Source: a virus. Taken from it: 46,379 nt of DNA. The translations under genes and the position numbers were made by a program. The notes beneath the pieces were generated by a model, which saw only the letters and a list, made by a program, of their open reading frames with translations, was not told the DNA's origin and did not search any database. The stretch's first letter is position 1. The number at the start of each line of letters is the position of its first letter. Location of the stretch: the IMG/VR virus record IMGVR_UViG_3300033571_004547, positions 1 through 46,379 of that record. One strand, given 5' to 3'. Positions 18,947-26,923 of this stretch are shown here, one piece after another.

Positions 18947-18964
18947 TAGATATTGTGTTAATAT
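18936..18964 (+). promoter_or_regulatory. Sigma-70-like promoter of the Nudix gene, start at the ATG
   Basis: TTGTCA (18936-18941), exactly 17 nt, then TAATAT (18959-18964). The predicted start is 18971, the A of the ATG. It overlaps the end of gp15. Confidence 0.5.
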
Positions 18965-18970
18965 TTTTAT

Positions 18971-19381
18971 ATGTCTACTAGTGCAGGAATATTCTTTTAC
19001 AGCAAAAAAACAAATAGATTTTTTTATTTGTTGAGAAATGATACCAACTATAGTTGGGGTGTTCCAGGCGGAAAGATTGAAAAAGATGAGACATTGTTAG
19101 CAGGCATAGAACGAGAATGCCGTGAAGAAATTTCTTATTTCCCCACAGATGCTAAATTAGTACCAATACAAAAATTTGTAAACAATAGTTTTGTTTATCA
19201 CACATTTTTCTGTGCAGTTGAAAATGAGTTTATTCCCTTATTGAATAACGAACATGTAGGATATGCATGGGTAGGAGAAAATCAACACCCTAAACCATTA
19301 CATCCTGGATTATTTAGTACGGTAAATATTGATATAGTCAAAGAAAAACTAAAAACTCTTACTGAAACAGAGCATGAATAG
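18971..19381 (+). CDS. Nudix hydrolase
   Basis: 136 aa. The Nudix box is at residues 34-53 (G34-x5-E40, then R48-E49-C50-R51-E52-E53); only the usual Gly after REUXEE is replaced by Ser. The box binds Mg for hydrolysis of a nucleoside diphosphate linked to another moiety. Substrate (damaged dNTP, ADP-ribose, cap-like ends) cannot be read. It has no SD; a promoter placed to start exactly at the ATG suggests a leaderless early mRNA. Its 3' end overlaps the opposite-strand coiled-coil gene by 23 nt. Confidence 0.85.
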   Translation: MSTSAGIFFYSKKTNRFFYLLRNDTNYSWGVPGGKIEKDETLLAGIERECREEISYFPTDAKLVPIQKFVNNSFVYHTFFCAVENEFIPLLNNEHVGYAWVGENQHPKPLHPGLFSTVNIDIVKEKLKTLTETEHE

Positions 19382-19676
19382 TTTGCCAGCCCATAGCACC
19401 TGCTAGAGCGGCTGCTCCCATTAACATCCATCTCCACTTTTCTAGAGTTTCTACTTTGCCAGACAATTCATCATGTTGAGATTGGTTAGAGGTCTGAAAC
19501 TCTTTGAGTAAACTCAAAGTTGCCTCAGACCCCTTATCCATGCTATGTCTTAACTCTTTTAATTCAGATTTAATTTCATCTACTTTTTCATCAAGCATCT
19601 GAACTTGAACCTGAAGGACTGCTACTTCAGTTTCGGTCTTACTTTTTCTAACTTTTAACTGAGTAACATTTCCCAT
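19359..19676 (-). CDS. Coiled-coil protein with C-terminal membrane segment (XhlA/holin-like)
   Basis: 105 aa. Residues 10-75 are a heptad-rich coiled coil (AVLQVQVQMLDEKVDEIKSEL). Residues 80-103 are WRWMLMGAAALAGAMGWQTIH, one membrane segment near the C-terminus. This is the build of XhlA-like haemolysins and some phage lysis or membrane-anchoring proteins. Position just behind the fibre and structural block fits a lysis-associated role. No endolysin gene is adjacent, so the lysis role is only inferred. Confidence 0.55.
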   Translation of the reverse strand: MGNVTQLKVRKSKTETEVAVLQVQVQMLDEKVDEIKSELKELRHSMDKGSEATLSLLKEFQTSNQSQHDELSGKVETLEKWRWMLMGAAALAGAMGWQTIHALFQ

Positions 19677-19688
19677 AATCGTATTCTA

Positions 19689-20702
19689 TTAAGCCTTGTT
19701 GATGGTAACGATTGGGTATGGCTGACCACCATAAGTATTAGCAGCATAAGCAGTATTGAATGTGCTGAATGCTGGACTACTATTGTTGATGTTTGCAGTA
19801 TTGTTTGGATCAGCAGTTATACCTGAATCTGCTGTAAACAATTCTGCTGTGTGGTCGCTTAATGACTGAACATTAACTGTTGCAGCATTTGCATATGTAC
19901 CGATAATGCTCATAGTACCTGGATATAGTGCAGCATTAGCAAGATTTGCTGTATAGCAAGCACCTAATAATCCTGAACTTGTACCTTGAACTAGATACTT
20001 TTGCTTACCCTTCTGACGAACTATATAACCTGCTTCGTTATTTGCAAATTCAAAACTTGCATCTGCGGCATTTGCTGCTGAGTTGGCGGCAAAAGTTGCA
20101 AATGTTGCGTTAGCATTTGCGATATCATCAATAATACCTAAGAATACACCATCTGCTGTTGATACTGCTGTACCATCAGAAAGAGCGTTTACTAAGTCTG
20201 TACCTACACCAGTGATATTTGCTGAACCTGTATCTACAGTGATAGTACCTACACCGTTCTGTGCGATTGCTACACGGCAAAGAACTTGACTACCATAGAT
20301 TGCTGTGTTACCACCAACTACTGAGTAAGTGTTTGCGTTTGTTGCGGGATAACCGTCACCACCGAATGGATTGTTGAAATATCCATCAACAACGCCTACT
20401 GATAGTGCTACAGATTGTGCAGAAGTTGTACCTAAATTAAACTTAGTGTATGTTGGGTTTGCTGACAACTGTGTTGCTGATACTGTGAATGTGCTATTGT
20501 TGCCTGCGTTCAATACTTCTAATATCCAATATGTTGTGCCGGCTAATAGATTACCTACATTACTTGCAGGGATGAATGGCATACCAGCAATGATACCTAG
20601 GTTAGTAAAGTTTGCATTTGTTGTAACTACTTCTGTAGTACCGTTTGTTGCAGTTAGAGTAATAACTGCTTGTGCTTTTGCGATTTTAAGTGGACGACCC
20701 AT
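19689..20702 (-). CDS. Virion structural protein (MGRPLKIAK family)
   Basis: 337 aa from the ATG at 20702, chosen because AGGAG lies 7 nt upstream; the longer frame would cross its own promoter. The protein is rich in Ala, Asn, Thr and Val with short beta strands. It has GDGYPATNANTYSVVGGN, GYIVRQKGKQKYLVQGTSS and a C-terminal PYPIVTINKA. The start MGRPLK and the GYIVRQKGK motif occur in structural proteins of marine T4-like phages as I recall. It is probably a virion surface or fibre-associated protein. A late promoter lies 73 nt upstream, with an upstream mini-ORF in the leader. Confidence 0.65.
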   Translation of the reverse strand: MGRPLKIAKAQAVITLTATNGTTEVVTTNANFTNLGIIAGMPFIPASNVGNLLAGTTYWILEVLNAGNNSTFTVSATQLSANPTYTKFNLGTTSAQSVALSVGVVDGYFNNPFGGDGYPATNANTYSVVGGNTAIYGSQVLCRVAIAQNGVGTITVDTGSANITGVGTDLVNALSDGTAVSTADGVFLGIIDDIANANATFATFAANSAANAADASFEFANNEAGYIVRQKGKQKYLVQGTSSGLLGACYTANLANAALYPGTMSIIGTYANAATVNVQSLSDHTAELFTADSGITADPNNTANINNSSPAFSTFNTAYAANTYGGQPYPIVTINKA

Positions 20703-20727
20703 TGTTTTTCTCCTATAATGTCGGGTT

Positions 20728-20754
20728 TTAGCCGATACGCGGCGGGTACCGCAT
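20728..20754 (-). CDS. Possible 8-codon leader peptide in the 5' UTR of the structural gene
   Basis: GGGAG (20760-20764) stands 5 nt before an ATG that opens MRYPPRIG then TAA. It lies entirely within the leader of the 337-aa structural gene and includes a small GC-rich hairpin sequence (GCGG/CCGC). Ribosome pausing at the Pro-Pro pair could tune expression. It may also be chance. Confidence 0.35.
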   Translation of the reverse strand: MRYPPRIG

Positions 20755-20781
20755 AAACTCTCCCTATGAGAATGTATGATG

Positions 20782-20789
20782 TATTTATC
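20782..20789 (-). promoter_or_regulatory. Late promoter of the 337-aa structural gene
   Basis: The minus strand reads GATAAATA. Predicted start near 20776 gives an unusually long leader of about 73 nt. Confidence 0.75.
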
Positions 20790-20810
20790 TAATATACTCA
20801 AATCTTGTGG

Positions 20811-21836
20811 TTAGCAAGGTGCTCCCCATTGTGGTCTTGTTGCGTTGCCGCCCGCCCAACTATTTGCATTTGTATCAAAATCGGTTGGTTTAGTTGGTAT
20901 AATTGCCACACACCAACTAGATAAGTCTTGATTGAATGTATTTGCATTATTGAACATAAAATTCATGTTAGTAACATTGCTAGTATTCCAATTACTGATA
21001 TCTTGATTGAATGCCTGTGCTCCATTAAACATATTTGTCATATTAGATACATTACTAGTAACCCAATTACCGATATTTTGATTGAATGCTGCTGCGTCCC
21101 TAAACATCGTACCCATGTTAGTAACATTACTGGTGTCCCAATTACCGATATTTTGATTAAAGGTAAACGCTAAACGGAACATATCACGCATATTAGTAAC
21201 ATTGCTAGTATTCCAATTACCGATATCTTGATTGAAAACACTTGCTTGTTGAAACATAAAACTCATATTAGCGACATTACTAACATTCCAACTACTCAAT
21301 GGTTGATTGAATGCGAAGGCTCCGTAAAATGAAGATGCCATATTTGTGATATTAGAAACATTCCAGTTTGATATATTAGCATCATTGATTAGGGGCGATC
21401 CATCAAATATACCTCTAATATTACTCACATTAGAGGGAATAGAATTTGGAACTATGGTTATATTATTGGAGCGGCATGCTCCTGCTAAATTTACTAACCC
21501 TATATTACCAAAAGTTGTTATTGATGTCATCCAATTAGAAAAAGACAAAGTTCCTACTGAGCCAAAATTTGGAACAGTGCCACTTATTTCTATTGTGTAG
21601 TTGCCTGCTGTAGCATAAGTTTTTTGTACATTAGCAGTTGTTCTATTACTAGTAGTATTTCCGTCACCCCAATCGATGTTGGCATTTAATCCAGTACCAC
21701 CAATATATACTGTAATTGTTTGTCCTGCGCTTACATTAGCAGTTAATACCATTGGATCTGATTCTGGGCCCGAAGATCCACTTTCCAATGTTATCCCACT
21801 ACCTATTGTTATTCCTGATCCTATAGTAATAGTCAT
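20811..21836 (-). CDS. DUF285/BspA-like repeat adhesin, copy 2
   Basis: 341 aa. The N-terminus is MTITIGSGITIGSGITLESG, a low-complexity stem. Residues 28-90 are PKD-like (IDWGDGNTT, KTYATAGNYTIEISG). Residues 130-310 hold repeats of about 25 aa with the pattern FNQ(D/N/P)-hxxW-N-x-S-N-V-x-N-M-xxMF, six FNQ copies. This is the DUF285 repeat known from Mycoplasma and bacterial surface proteins. The C-terminus is WAGGNATRPQWGAPC. It is a paralogue of the gene just upstream. A role as fibre tip or receptor-binding adhesin is inferred from the repeats and the fibre cassette. Confidence 0.8.
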   Translation of the reverse strand: MTITIGSGITIGSGITLESGSSGPESDPMVLTANVSAGQTITVYIGGTGLNANIDWGDGNTTSNRTTANVQKTYATAGNYTIEISGTVPNFGSVGTLSFSNWMTSITTFGNIGLVNLAGACRSNNITIVPNSIPSNVSNIRGIFDGSPLINDANISNWNVSNITNMASSFYGAFAFNQPLSSWNVSNVANMSFMFQQASVFNQDIGNWNTSNVTNMRDMFRLAFTFNQNIGNWDTSNVTNMGTMFRDAAAFNQNIGNWVTSNVSNMTNMFNGAQAFNQDISNWNTSNVTNMNFMFNNANTFNQDLSSWCVAIIPTKPTDFDTNANSWAGGNATRPQWGAPC

Positions 21837-22560
21837 GATTAATATCCTAATAATTTATTATGGGTTAGGGCAAGTACTCCATTGCGGTCTTGTTGCGTTG
21901 CCGCCTGTCCAAGCGTTTGCGCCATCATCAAATTCGAAAGGTTTTGATGCTATGTTTGATACACACCAGTTAGATAAATTTTGATTAAAAGATGTTGCAT
22001 TTTTGAATACTTGCGTCATGTTAGCGACATTTCCTGTTTTCCAATTTCCTATGTTTTGATTGAATGCGGTAGAATTATTAAACATTGAAAACATATTAGT
22101 GACTTTGCTAGTATTCCAATTAGCAATATTTTGATTAAATGATGAATTAAAGGCAAACAGATAACTCATATCAGTGACATTGCCAGTATCCCAAGTTACG
22201 ACATTTCCATTGAAGCCAGAAGGGAACATCCCAAACATGTTAGTGACCTTACTAGTATTCCAATTATTCAAGTCTTGGTTAAACACGGTTGCATCATTGA
22301 ACATACCCAACATATTACTGACATTACTTACATTCCAACTATTTATATTTTGGTTAAACACTCTTGCTCTTTCGAACATACTATTCATAAGTTGTACTTT
22401 ACTAACATTCCAATTGCCGATTGGTTGATTGAATTTTTCTGCATCGACAAACATAATACTCATAACGGTGACATTACTTGTATTCCAATTTGAAATGTCT
22501 TGATTGAATTGAAGTGCTCCATAGAACATATTTGCCATATCAGTAACATTACTTGTATTC
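20925..22560. repeat. 75-bp coding repeats of the two DUF285 genes
   Basis: Each repeat is 25 codons (about 75 bp) with near-identical cores such as GTAACATTACTAGTATTCCA on the plus strand. The two arrays lie at about 20925-21310 and 21975-22560. They could recombine within and between the genes. Confidence 0.75.
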
Positions 22561-23039
22561 CAAGTTACTATGTTAGAATCGTTAAATACATTAGCTATGT
22601 AGAACATGCTTCTTACAGTAGTCACCGTAGATGGAATATTATTTGGTACAACGGTAATGTTATTAGAACTACAAGCATTGGATAAATCTGTTAGCCCGAC
22701 ATTACCAAAATTAGTTATCGATGTTAACCATGACATATTTGCGGTACCAAATCCTGGAACAGTACCATTTATTACAATAGTATAATTACCTGCCGTAGTA
22801 TATGTTTTAGTTGGATTATCTGTAGTTCTACCAGTAGTAGTATTACCATCACCCCAATTGATAGTAGCGTTTAATCCAGTACCGCGAATCGGCAAGGTAA
22901 TAGTTTGATTATTAGTGGTTGTAACCGCAGTTAGTGTGAAATTACCAGTAGGCTCGGGTGGAGGTGGTGGAGTGGGTCCGCCTGATGTGATTGATATCCC
23001 GCTGCCTATTGTTATTCCTGGTCCTACATTTATAGTCAT
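21858..23039 (-). CDS. DUF285/BspA-like repeat adhesin, copy 1
   Basis: 393 aa, with the same plan as the downstream paralogue: a stem MTINVGPGITIGSGISI, a Pro-rich linker (PTPPPPPEPT), a PKD-like segment (TINWGDGNTTTGR) and about eight DUF285 repeats of 25 aa (NWNTSNVTNM, NMFSMF). One repeat is degenerate (FPSGFNGNVVTWDTG). The end is WTGGNATRPQWSTCPNP. AGGAG precedes the ATG. Two adjacent divergent copies fit duplication followed by variation in the ligand-binding repeats. Surface location is inferred. Confidence 0.8.
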   Translation of the reverse strand: MTINVGPGITIGSGISITSGGPTPPPPPEPTGNFTLTAVTTTNNQTITLPIRGTGLNATINWGDGNTTTGRTTDNPTKTYTTAGNYTIVINGTVPGFGTANMSWLTSITNFGNVGLTDLSNACSSNNITVVPNNIPSTVTTVRSMFYIANVFNDSNIVTWNTSNVTDMANMFYGALQFNQDISNWNTSNVTVMSIMFVDAEKFNQPIGNWNVSKVQLMNSMFERARVFNQNINSWNVSNVSNMLGMFNDATVFNQDLNNWNTSKVTNMFGMFPSGFNGNVVTWDTGNVTDMSYLFAFNSSFNQNIANWNTSKVTNMFSMFNNSTAFNQNIGNWKTGNVANMTQVFKNATSFNQNLSNWCVSNIASKPFEFDDGANAWTGGNATRPQWSTCPNP

Positions 23040-23060
23040 GATTAATCTCCTATGTATGCC

Positions 23061-23336
23061 TTAATTGTTTGTTGGCATACCCAAATCTGTTATTGAAAAA
23101 ATATCAGTACCGCCATCAGCACTGATATATGCTATATAATTACCTTCTCCTACTATGAAAGAATTAAGTACTGTATTTATTGGAACTATTTCACATGCAG
23201 TTAAATTTGCTGTAGCCGAACTATTACCAACTGCTATTGCTATTGCAGTTCCTGTAGTTGCAATACGGACTTTGTCAGTTGTTGCTACCACTGATAATTG
23301 ACTGCTTCCGCTAGGTGTATAAATTTTTGATGCCAT
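23061..23336 (-). CDS. Small beta-rich structural protein, unknown
   Basis: 91 aa, rich in Ala, Thr, Ile and Val, with no Cys motif beyond one Cys. Strand-like segments QLSVVATTDKVRIATTGTAIAIAVG and YIAYISADGGTDIFSI suggest a small beta sandwich. It is placed between the fibre-tip gene and the first adhesin and shares their operon. It may be an accessory fibre or capsid decoration protein, but I do not recognise a family. Confidence 0.55.
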   Translation of the reverse strand: MASKIYTPSGSSQLSVVATTDKVRIATTGTAIAIAVGNSSATANLTACEIVPINTVLNSFIVGEGNYIAYISADGGTDIFSITDLGMPTNN

Positions 23337-23354
23337 ATTATTTCATATCCTATA

Positions 23355-24119
23355 TCAAGTTCTACCAACTAGAACTTCTATAATACCTTCATCATCGTCT
23401 GTTTTATTGTTTATCGCTTTTCCTATCACTGTGCCAATCTTAGGAGTAACAGTAGATGCTTTTGCTAGTCCATTGCCTGCACTAACTAACATGTCACCTT
23501 TGTTTACCTTACCTATCACTTTGACAGGCACACGACCTATCAATACCAGTGCGATTGGATATTGTGTTTGTATGTTGCTGTTCATCACATATGCAGGTTC
23601 TGTAGTCACTACACCTGCAATCTTGTTGCTTTCTATACCTGCTAATGTGACTTCACTATCGCCGCCAAATTCTAATACAGTACCGGGCTTATACTGTTTG
23701 TCACCACTATAATATTCAGCCAAGTCACCGCTTAGTGATTCTAGTACAGAACCTGCGGTCAATTGCCAATTACCTGTTATAGTTGCTGGAGTAGTGTTTG
23801 CGCCGCTAGTTAAAACAGTAGTAGTAACACTACCTACAGTTATTGAATTACTGTTTACCCAATCATTACCGTCATATGTCAATATCTCGCCATTTGCTAC
23901 ATTGGCTGATATATTTAAGTTCCCTACACTGCCTTCTATTTGATTAAACGCTATGTTGGAATATGCAGTAAGAACTTCTACATTTTCTATATTACCCGTA
24001 GTTTTACCTATGAAAAGACGGTTTACATCTGTAGCAAAACCAAACTCTGCTTGGTCTAACTGTGGTAAATCTACTAATTCGCCTGAACGATGCTGTATCT
24101 TGCTAATCTGTATTATCAT
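23355..24119 (-). CDS. Tail fibre protein
   Basis: 254 aa. The N-terminus ISKIQHRSGELVDLPQLDQAEFGFATDVNRLFIG is the common phage fibre head (tropism-determinant-type). The middle repeats Asn/Val-rich strands. The C-terminal half DLAEYYSGDKQYKPGTVLEFGGDSEV, with KIAGVVTTEPAY and IALVLIGRVPVKVIGKV, matches the fibre domain with the DLAEY motif often seen near self-processing fibre tips. It starts the fibre/adhesin operon. Its start codon lies in a hairpin overlapped by the late promoter. Confidence 0.75.
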   Translation of the reverse strand: MIIQISKIQHRSGELVDLPQLDQAEFGFATDVNRLFIGKTTGNIENVEVLTAYSNIAFNQIEGSVGNLNISANVANGEILTYDGNDWVNSNSITVGSVTTTVLTSGANTTPATITGNWQLTAGSVLESLSGDLAEYYSGDKQYKPGTVLEFGGDSEVTLAGIESNKIAGVVTTEPAYVMNSNIQTQYPIALVLIGRVPVKVIGKVNKGDMLVSAGNGLAKASTVTPKIGTVIGKAINNKTDDDEGIIEVLVGRT

Positions 24120-24150
24120 AGTTGTAACGCCGTTATTACAACTATTTATC
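24118..24150 (-). promoter_or_regulatory. Late promoter overlapping a hairpin that includes the fibre start codon
   Basis: Arms 24118-24127 and 24136-24145 are a perfect 10-bp stem with an 8-nt loop. The arm near the gene contains most of the ATG (24117-24119). GATAAATA (24143-24150, minus) gives a start near 24137, which removes most of the far arm. Late transcripts should have a free start codon; read-through transcripts should not. Confidence 0.65.
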
Positions 24151-24156
24151 TAGAAA

Positions 24157-24867
24157 TCAGATAAACGAACTATAGTATTTTTCTAATCTTTCGTACCAAA
24201 GATTGGTATAATGGTCGAACTCTTTGCCCTCAATGATGAAGTCCAAATACTGGGGTTCTTCATTGCTATTTAACTGCGGGGCTACACACATGAATACTAC
24301 ACCCTTACGAATTTTGGTATTGTACACTTCATTATGTGCTAAAGCATAAGCAGTCAACTGTATGAAGTAGTCTTCAATCCATTCTCGCTTTTTTGGTTTG
24401 TTTGATTGTTTATAGTCCATTACACACTCGACTTTGTTGTGTATCCCCAACAAGTCTGTGGTTCCAGCATAGACTTTGGGAAAATGCAAAGATACTTCGG
24501 TTCCCCAAAATTCTTGACAGTTGTTCAAGCCTTTGCCTATGATAGACTTAGCCATTTTATGACTTTGTATACTATAGGGATTGGTACCCGGCTCTCCCAT
24601 ATCTCCTGTTTTGATATGATTTTCAAGAAACTTGTGCATTCTTGTGCCGCGTCCTGCTGCCTCAGTGGTAATAGATTGTGCTTGCTTATGCCCAACTCGG
24701 TTACGCCATTCGCGCAGTGCTTTTTTACTTTCTTCTGATTTGGTTGCATCAAGTATTGTAGTAACACTTGGTAACTTTGAACCATCTGGTGCTAGATAAA
24801 CACGCGAACCACCGGTTGTAGTTTTTTGTAATAAAGAATAGGGAAATTTGTTAGGTATGTAAATCAT
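24157..24867 (-). CDS. PD-(D/E)XK exonuclease (RecB/Cas4-like)
   Basis: 236 aa. The core is visible: RGTRMHKFLE (H78), E124 in FWGTEV, D138 in AGTTDLLG, D151-x-K153 in VMDYKQSN, and Q170-xxx-Y174 in FIQLTAYA. This order (H, E, D, DxK, QxxxY) is that of RecB/Cas4-family nucleases. Such enzymes process DNA ends in phage recombination or host DNA degradation. It lies after the scaffold-like genes and before the fibre operon, separated by about 50 nt on each side. No Cys cluster for an FeS site is seen, so it is not a full Cas4. Confidence 0.75.
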   Translation of the reverse strand: MIYIPNKFPYSLLQKTTTGGSRVYLAPDGSKLPSVTTILDATKSEESKKALREWRNRVGHKQAQSITTEAAGRGTRMHKFLENHIKTGDMGEPGTNPYSIQSHKMAKSIIGKGLNNCQEFWGTEVSLHFPKVYAGTTDLLGIHNKVECVMDYKQSNKPKKREWIEDYFIQLTAYALAHNEVYNTKIRKGVVFMCVAPQLNSNEEPQYLDFIIEGKEFDHYTNLWYERLEKYYSSFI

Positions 24868-24917
24868 TTTTGTCTTAGAATTATATACGATCTATGACAA
24901 AAGTATAGTGTAAATGG

Positions 24918-25262
24918 TTATTTCTTTTTCTTTTTCATGGCATGTTTAGCCATTTTGTTCACTGTTTTTTTACCTGATTCAGGCGGAGGTGCTTCTATGT
25001 CTTGATTAGCATCAGGTATTCCTCTAAATATAACCTCGTCTCCTTGTATGTTAGAAATAACATTTTTCAAGGGCTTTTGCTTAATCATGTCATATAAATC
25101 TTCAGGGCTTAATATAAGATCGAATTTTCTAAAATAAGTCAACAAAGCATCAATGCTCCAGTTAGTGGAAATTTCGCCAGTATCAAGACCGGTCTTTAAT
25201 TGGTCTATAGCCGCAATCATTTTGGCTAATTTAGGATTATCACTGATTTCAAAGAGGTACAT
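24918..25262 (-). CDS. Conserved small phage protein, unknown
   Basis: 114 aa. Mostly helical (KLAKMIAAIDQLKTGLDTGEI, SIDALLTYFRKFDLILSPEDLYDMIKQKPL), then a short beta hairpin with VIFRGIPD, a Pro/Glu linker and a very basic tail ending KKKKK. GAGGT is 6 nt before the ATG; the gene is 3 nt after the 238-aa gene. The acidic-helical plus basic-tail pair suggests the two gene products interact, perhaps in head assembly, which is inference. Confidence 0.55.
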   Translation of the reverse strand: MYLFEISDNPKLAKMIAAIDQLKTGLDTGEISTNWSIDALLTYFRKFDLILSPEDLYDMIKQKPLKNVISNIQGDEVIFRGIPDANQDIEAPPPESGKKTVNKMAKHAMKKKKK

Positions 25263-25265
25263 TAT

Positions 25266-25982
25266 TTACCTCTTTTCTCTACCTACTCCACCAGTCGGTC
25301 TTTCTTCAGGTTGTTCTAGTTCTTCTGGTGGGCTAGGCAAATCAATATCTTCTTGATCCATATCTAGTTCGGCACCTTCAGGTCCTTCTTCTGCCCCTAT
25401 GTCAGTGACCGCTACTTCTTCGCCACCTGTGCCCATTCCACCTAACATGTCTGAACCACCCTGACCTGTCATTTCATTCATGGCATCTTGTAGAGTTTGC
25501 TTACTTTGACTTAGTGTCTTGTTTAATGCAGTTAATGCTTCATTTGCTGCTTGACTAAACATACCCGACTCGTTAACACCTATCTCACTTTGTATACTAT
25601 CTGTCAATGCAGGTAGTTCCTTAACAAGCATATCATTGACTTCTTCAATCATTTTCTGAACACTGTCAATCATGTCTTGTGCAGCCAATATGACTTGTGA
25701 CTTTTCTACTTCGGTATTTTCTACAACGATTCTTGCAGACTTAGTACGGTGATAGTGTTCTGATAAAGCCTGTTGCATAAAGACCAACTTTAAATAAGAT
25801 GGATCGTTTTGGCTTCTATGAAACTTAGGATTAGACTTTGCTTCTCTTAACAGTTTGTTTACTCTATTGAGCATTTCTACTGTTCTAGCACGGTTCAGTC
25901 TTGAGGTATCAAAACTGAAATCAAAATTTAGTTTTAGTGCTTTTGATGCTGTATTCTTTTTGTTGAGATCATTTAGGTGCAT
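25266..25982 (-). CDS. Coiled-coil, acidic-tailed protein, scaffold-like
   Basis: 238 aa. Helical N-terminal 160 residues (SRLNRARTVEMLNRVNKLLREAKS, QDMIDSVQKMIEEVNDMLVKEL) are followed by a Gly-rich hinge and a highly acidic tail of Asp/Glu/Pro (DMDQEDIDLPSPPEELEQPEE). This is the pattern of phage scaffold or head-core proteins, though the family is not recognised. The late promoter 19 nt before the ATG makes it an abundant late protein. Confidence 0.55.
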   Translation of the reverse strand: MHLNDLNKKNTASKALKLNFDFSFDTSRLNRARTVEMLNRVNKLLREAKSNPKFHRSQNDPSYLKLVFMQQALSEHYHRTKSARIVVENTEVEKSQVILAAQDMIDSVQKMIEEVNDMLVKELPALTDSIQSEIGVNESGMFSQAANEALTALNKTLSQSKQTLQDAMNEMTGQGGSDMLGGMGTGGEEVAVTDIGAEEGPEGAELDMDQEDIDLPSPPEELEQPEERPTGGVGREKR

Positions 25983-26006
25983 GTTGATTTTTCCATATTA
26001 ATGATG

Positions 26007-26014
26007 TATTTATC
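26007..26014 (-). promoter_or_regulatory. Late promoter overlapping an upstream stop codon
   Basis: GATAAATA on the minus strand within TGATAAATA, where TGA is the stop of the 151-aa gene (26013-26015). Start near 26001, leader about 19 nt. Confidence 0.75.
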
Positions 26015-26468
26015 AATTACTGCAAGTTTTTACTTGGTTTTCATTAAACTTCCTAGACTGTAAAAATCTTGAAAAATTTATATATCCCTCTAATTCACGC
26101 ATGGCCATCTTCTTTTTGAATTTATCTTCTACTACTTTAGCAGAATATATGTTTTTATTTTCGTTATCTGACTTTTTAAGCAATCTGCTATGTTGTTGTA
26201 TGATAAAATCCAAACTGCATATTAATTCGTCTAGTTCTATAATACGCTGAACCTCTTTTTGCTTGTTATTATTGTCAAAAACACAATATGTAACAGCGTT
26301 TTTAAGACTAGAAAAAATATAGAATTCTGTTTCGTTGACTTCTTGTACTGTGTATATAGAATTATCTTTTGGGGTTATGATATATTTTCCAAAAAGATTA
26401 TATGTCCCGTCATCTTCTTTGTTAATGAACAGGTCAGTAATTTTAGTTTTTAGCGTCCGTTTGTCCAT
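26013..26468 (-). CDS. Conserved unknown protein
   Basis: 151 aa from the ATG at 26468, which overlaps the TAA of the preceding gene (TAATATG). The longer frame would start at a TTG inside that gene. Residues 1-75 are probably a beta domain (GTYNLFGKYIITPKDNSIYTVQEV, FYIFSSLKNAVTYCVFD). Residues 80-145 are helical with KKKMAMRELEGYINF. It is basic overall. The function is not recognised. It is coupled to the 148-aa gene. Confidence 0.55.
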   Translation of the reverse strand: MDKRTLKTKITDLFINKEDDGTYNLFGKYIITPKDNSIYTVQEVNETEFYIFSSLKNAVTYCVFDNNNKQKEVQRIIELDELICSLDFIIQQHSRLLKKSDNENKNIYSAKVVEDKFKKKMAMRELEGYINFSRFLQSRKFNENQVKTCSN

Positions 26469-26469
26469 A

Positions 26470-26916
26470 TTAGTATTTAACAAAATATATATTTCTTGAA
26501 AATTTGTTACAATCTAACACATTTCCAATGTCAAGATCCATAGTATCTGATAGTATCATTGGAACATTTTGGCAATCATTGTACAAGTAACCCAATTCAT
26601 TATTTCCATCATCAAACACAGACAAATGCTGTATGTCAAAATCAAATGTCCATACTTTATGATATTTATTATCCTTGTACTTTTCTCCAAAATTGCAATT
26701 TTTGTCAAATAATACTTGTATACATTTTGGGTCGTTATATAAATCGGGCTGAGTTCTTAATGATACTATTTGCAGTATGGTGTCAAAATTGCATTGAGTA
26801 TTTCGTTTTTTATACCAATCAGATATGTCTGTTACATCATCTCCGGGCCTTGCTCTATTAAGTACCCCTGTTTTTGTTATATCAAAAAGCGTATAGCAAG
26901 CAATTCTCTGTCTCAT
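26470..26916 (-). CDS. Conserved T4-like phage protein (MRQR...LFDITKTGV type), unknown function
   Basis: 148 aa, start chosen at MRQRIACYTLFDITKTGVLN; the longer frame runs through a terminator and is spurious. The segments KKRNTQCNFDTILQIVSLRTQP and the C-terminal VWTFDFDIQHLSVFDDGNNELGYLYNDCQNVPMIL are, as I recall, highly conserved in marine T4-like phages. No function is known to me. TGTAAATA lies 5 nt before the ATG, so it may be leaderless or depend on read-through. Confidence 0.65.
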   Translation of the reverse strand: MRQRIACYTLFDITKTGVLNRARPGDDVTDISDWYKKRNTQCNFDTILQIVSLRTQPDLYNDPKCIQVLFDKNCNFGEKYKDNKYHKVWTFDFDIQHLSVFDDGNNELGYLYNDCQNVPMILSDTMDLDIGNVLDCNKFSRNIYFVKY

Positions 26917-26923
26917 CCTGTAT

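Noticed and set aside
20703-20801. N-terminal extension of the 337-aa structural protein
   Set aside because: It crosses the late promoter and leader; AGGAG selects the ATG at 20702.
24157-24867. Cas4 of a CRISPR system
   Set aside because: No Cys cluster, no cas genes and no repeats nearby; it is a phage PD-(D/E)XK nuclease.
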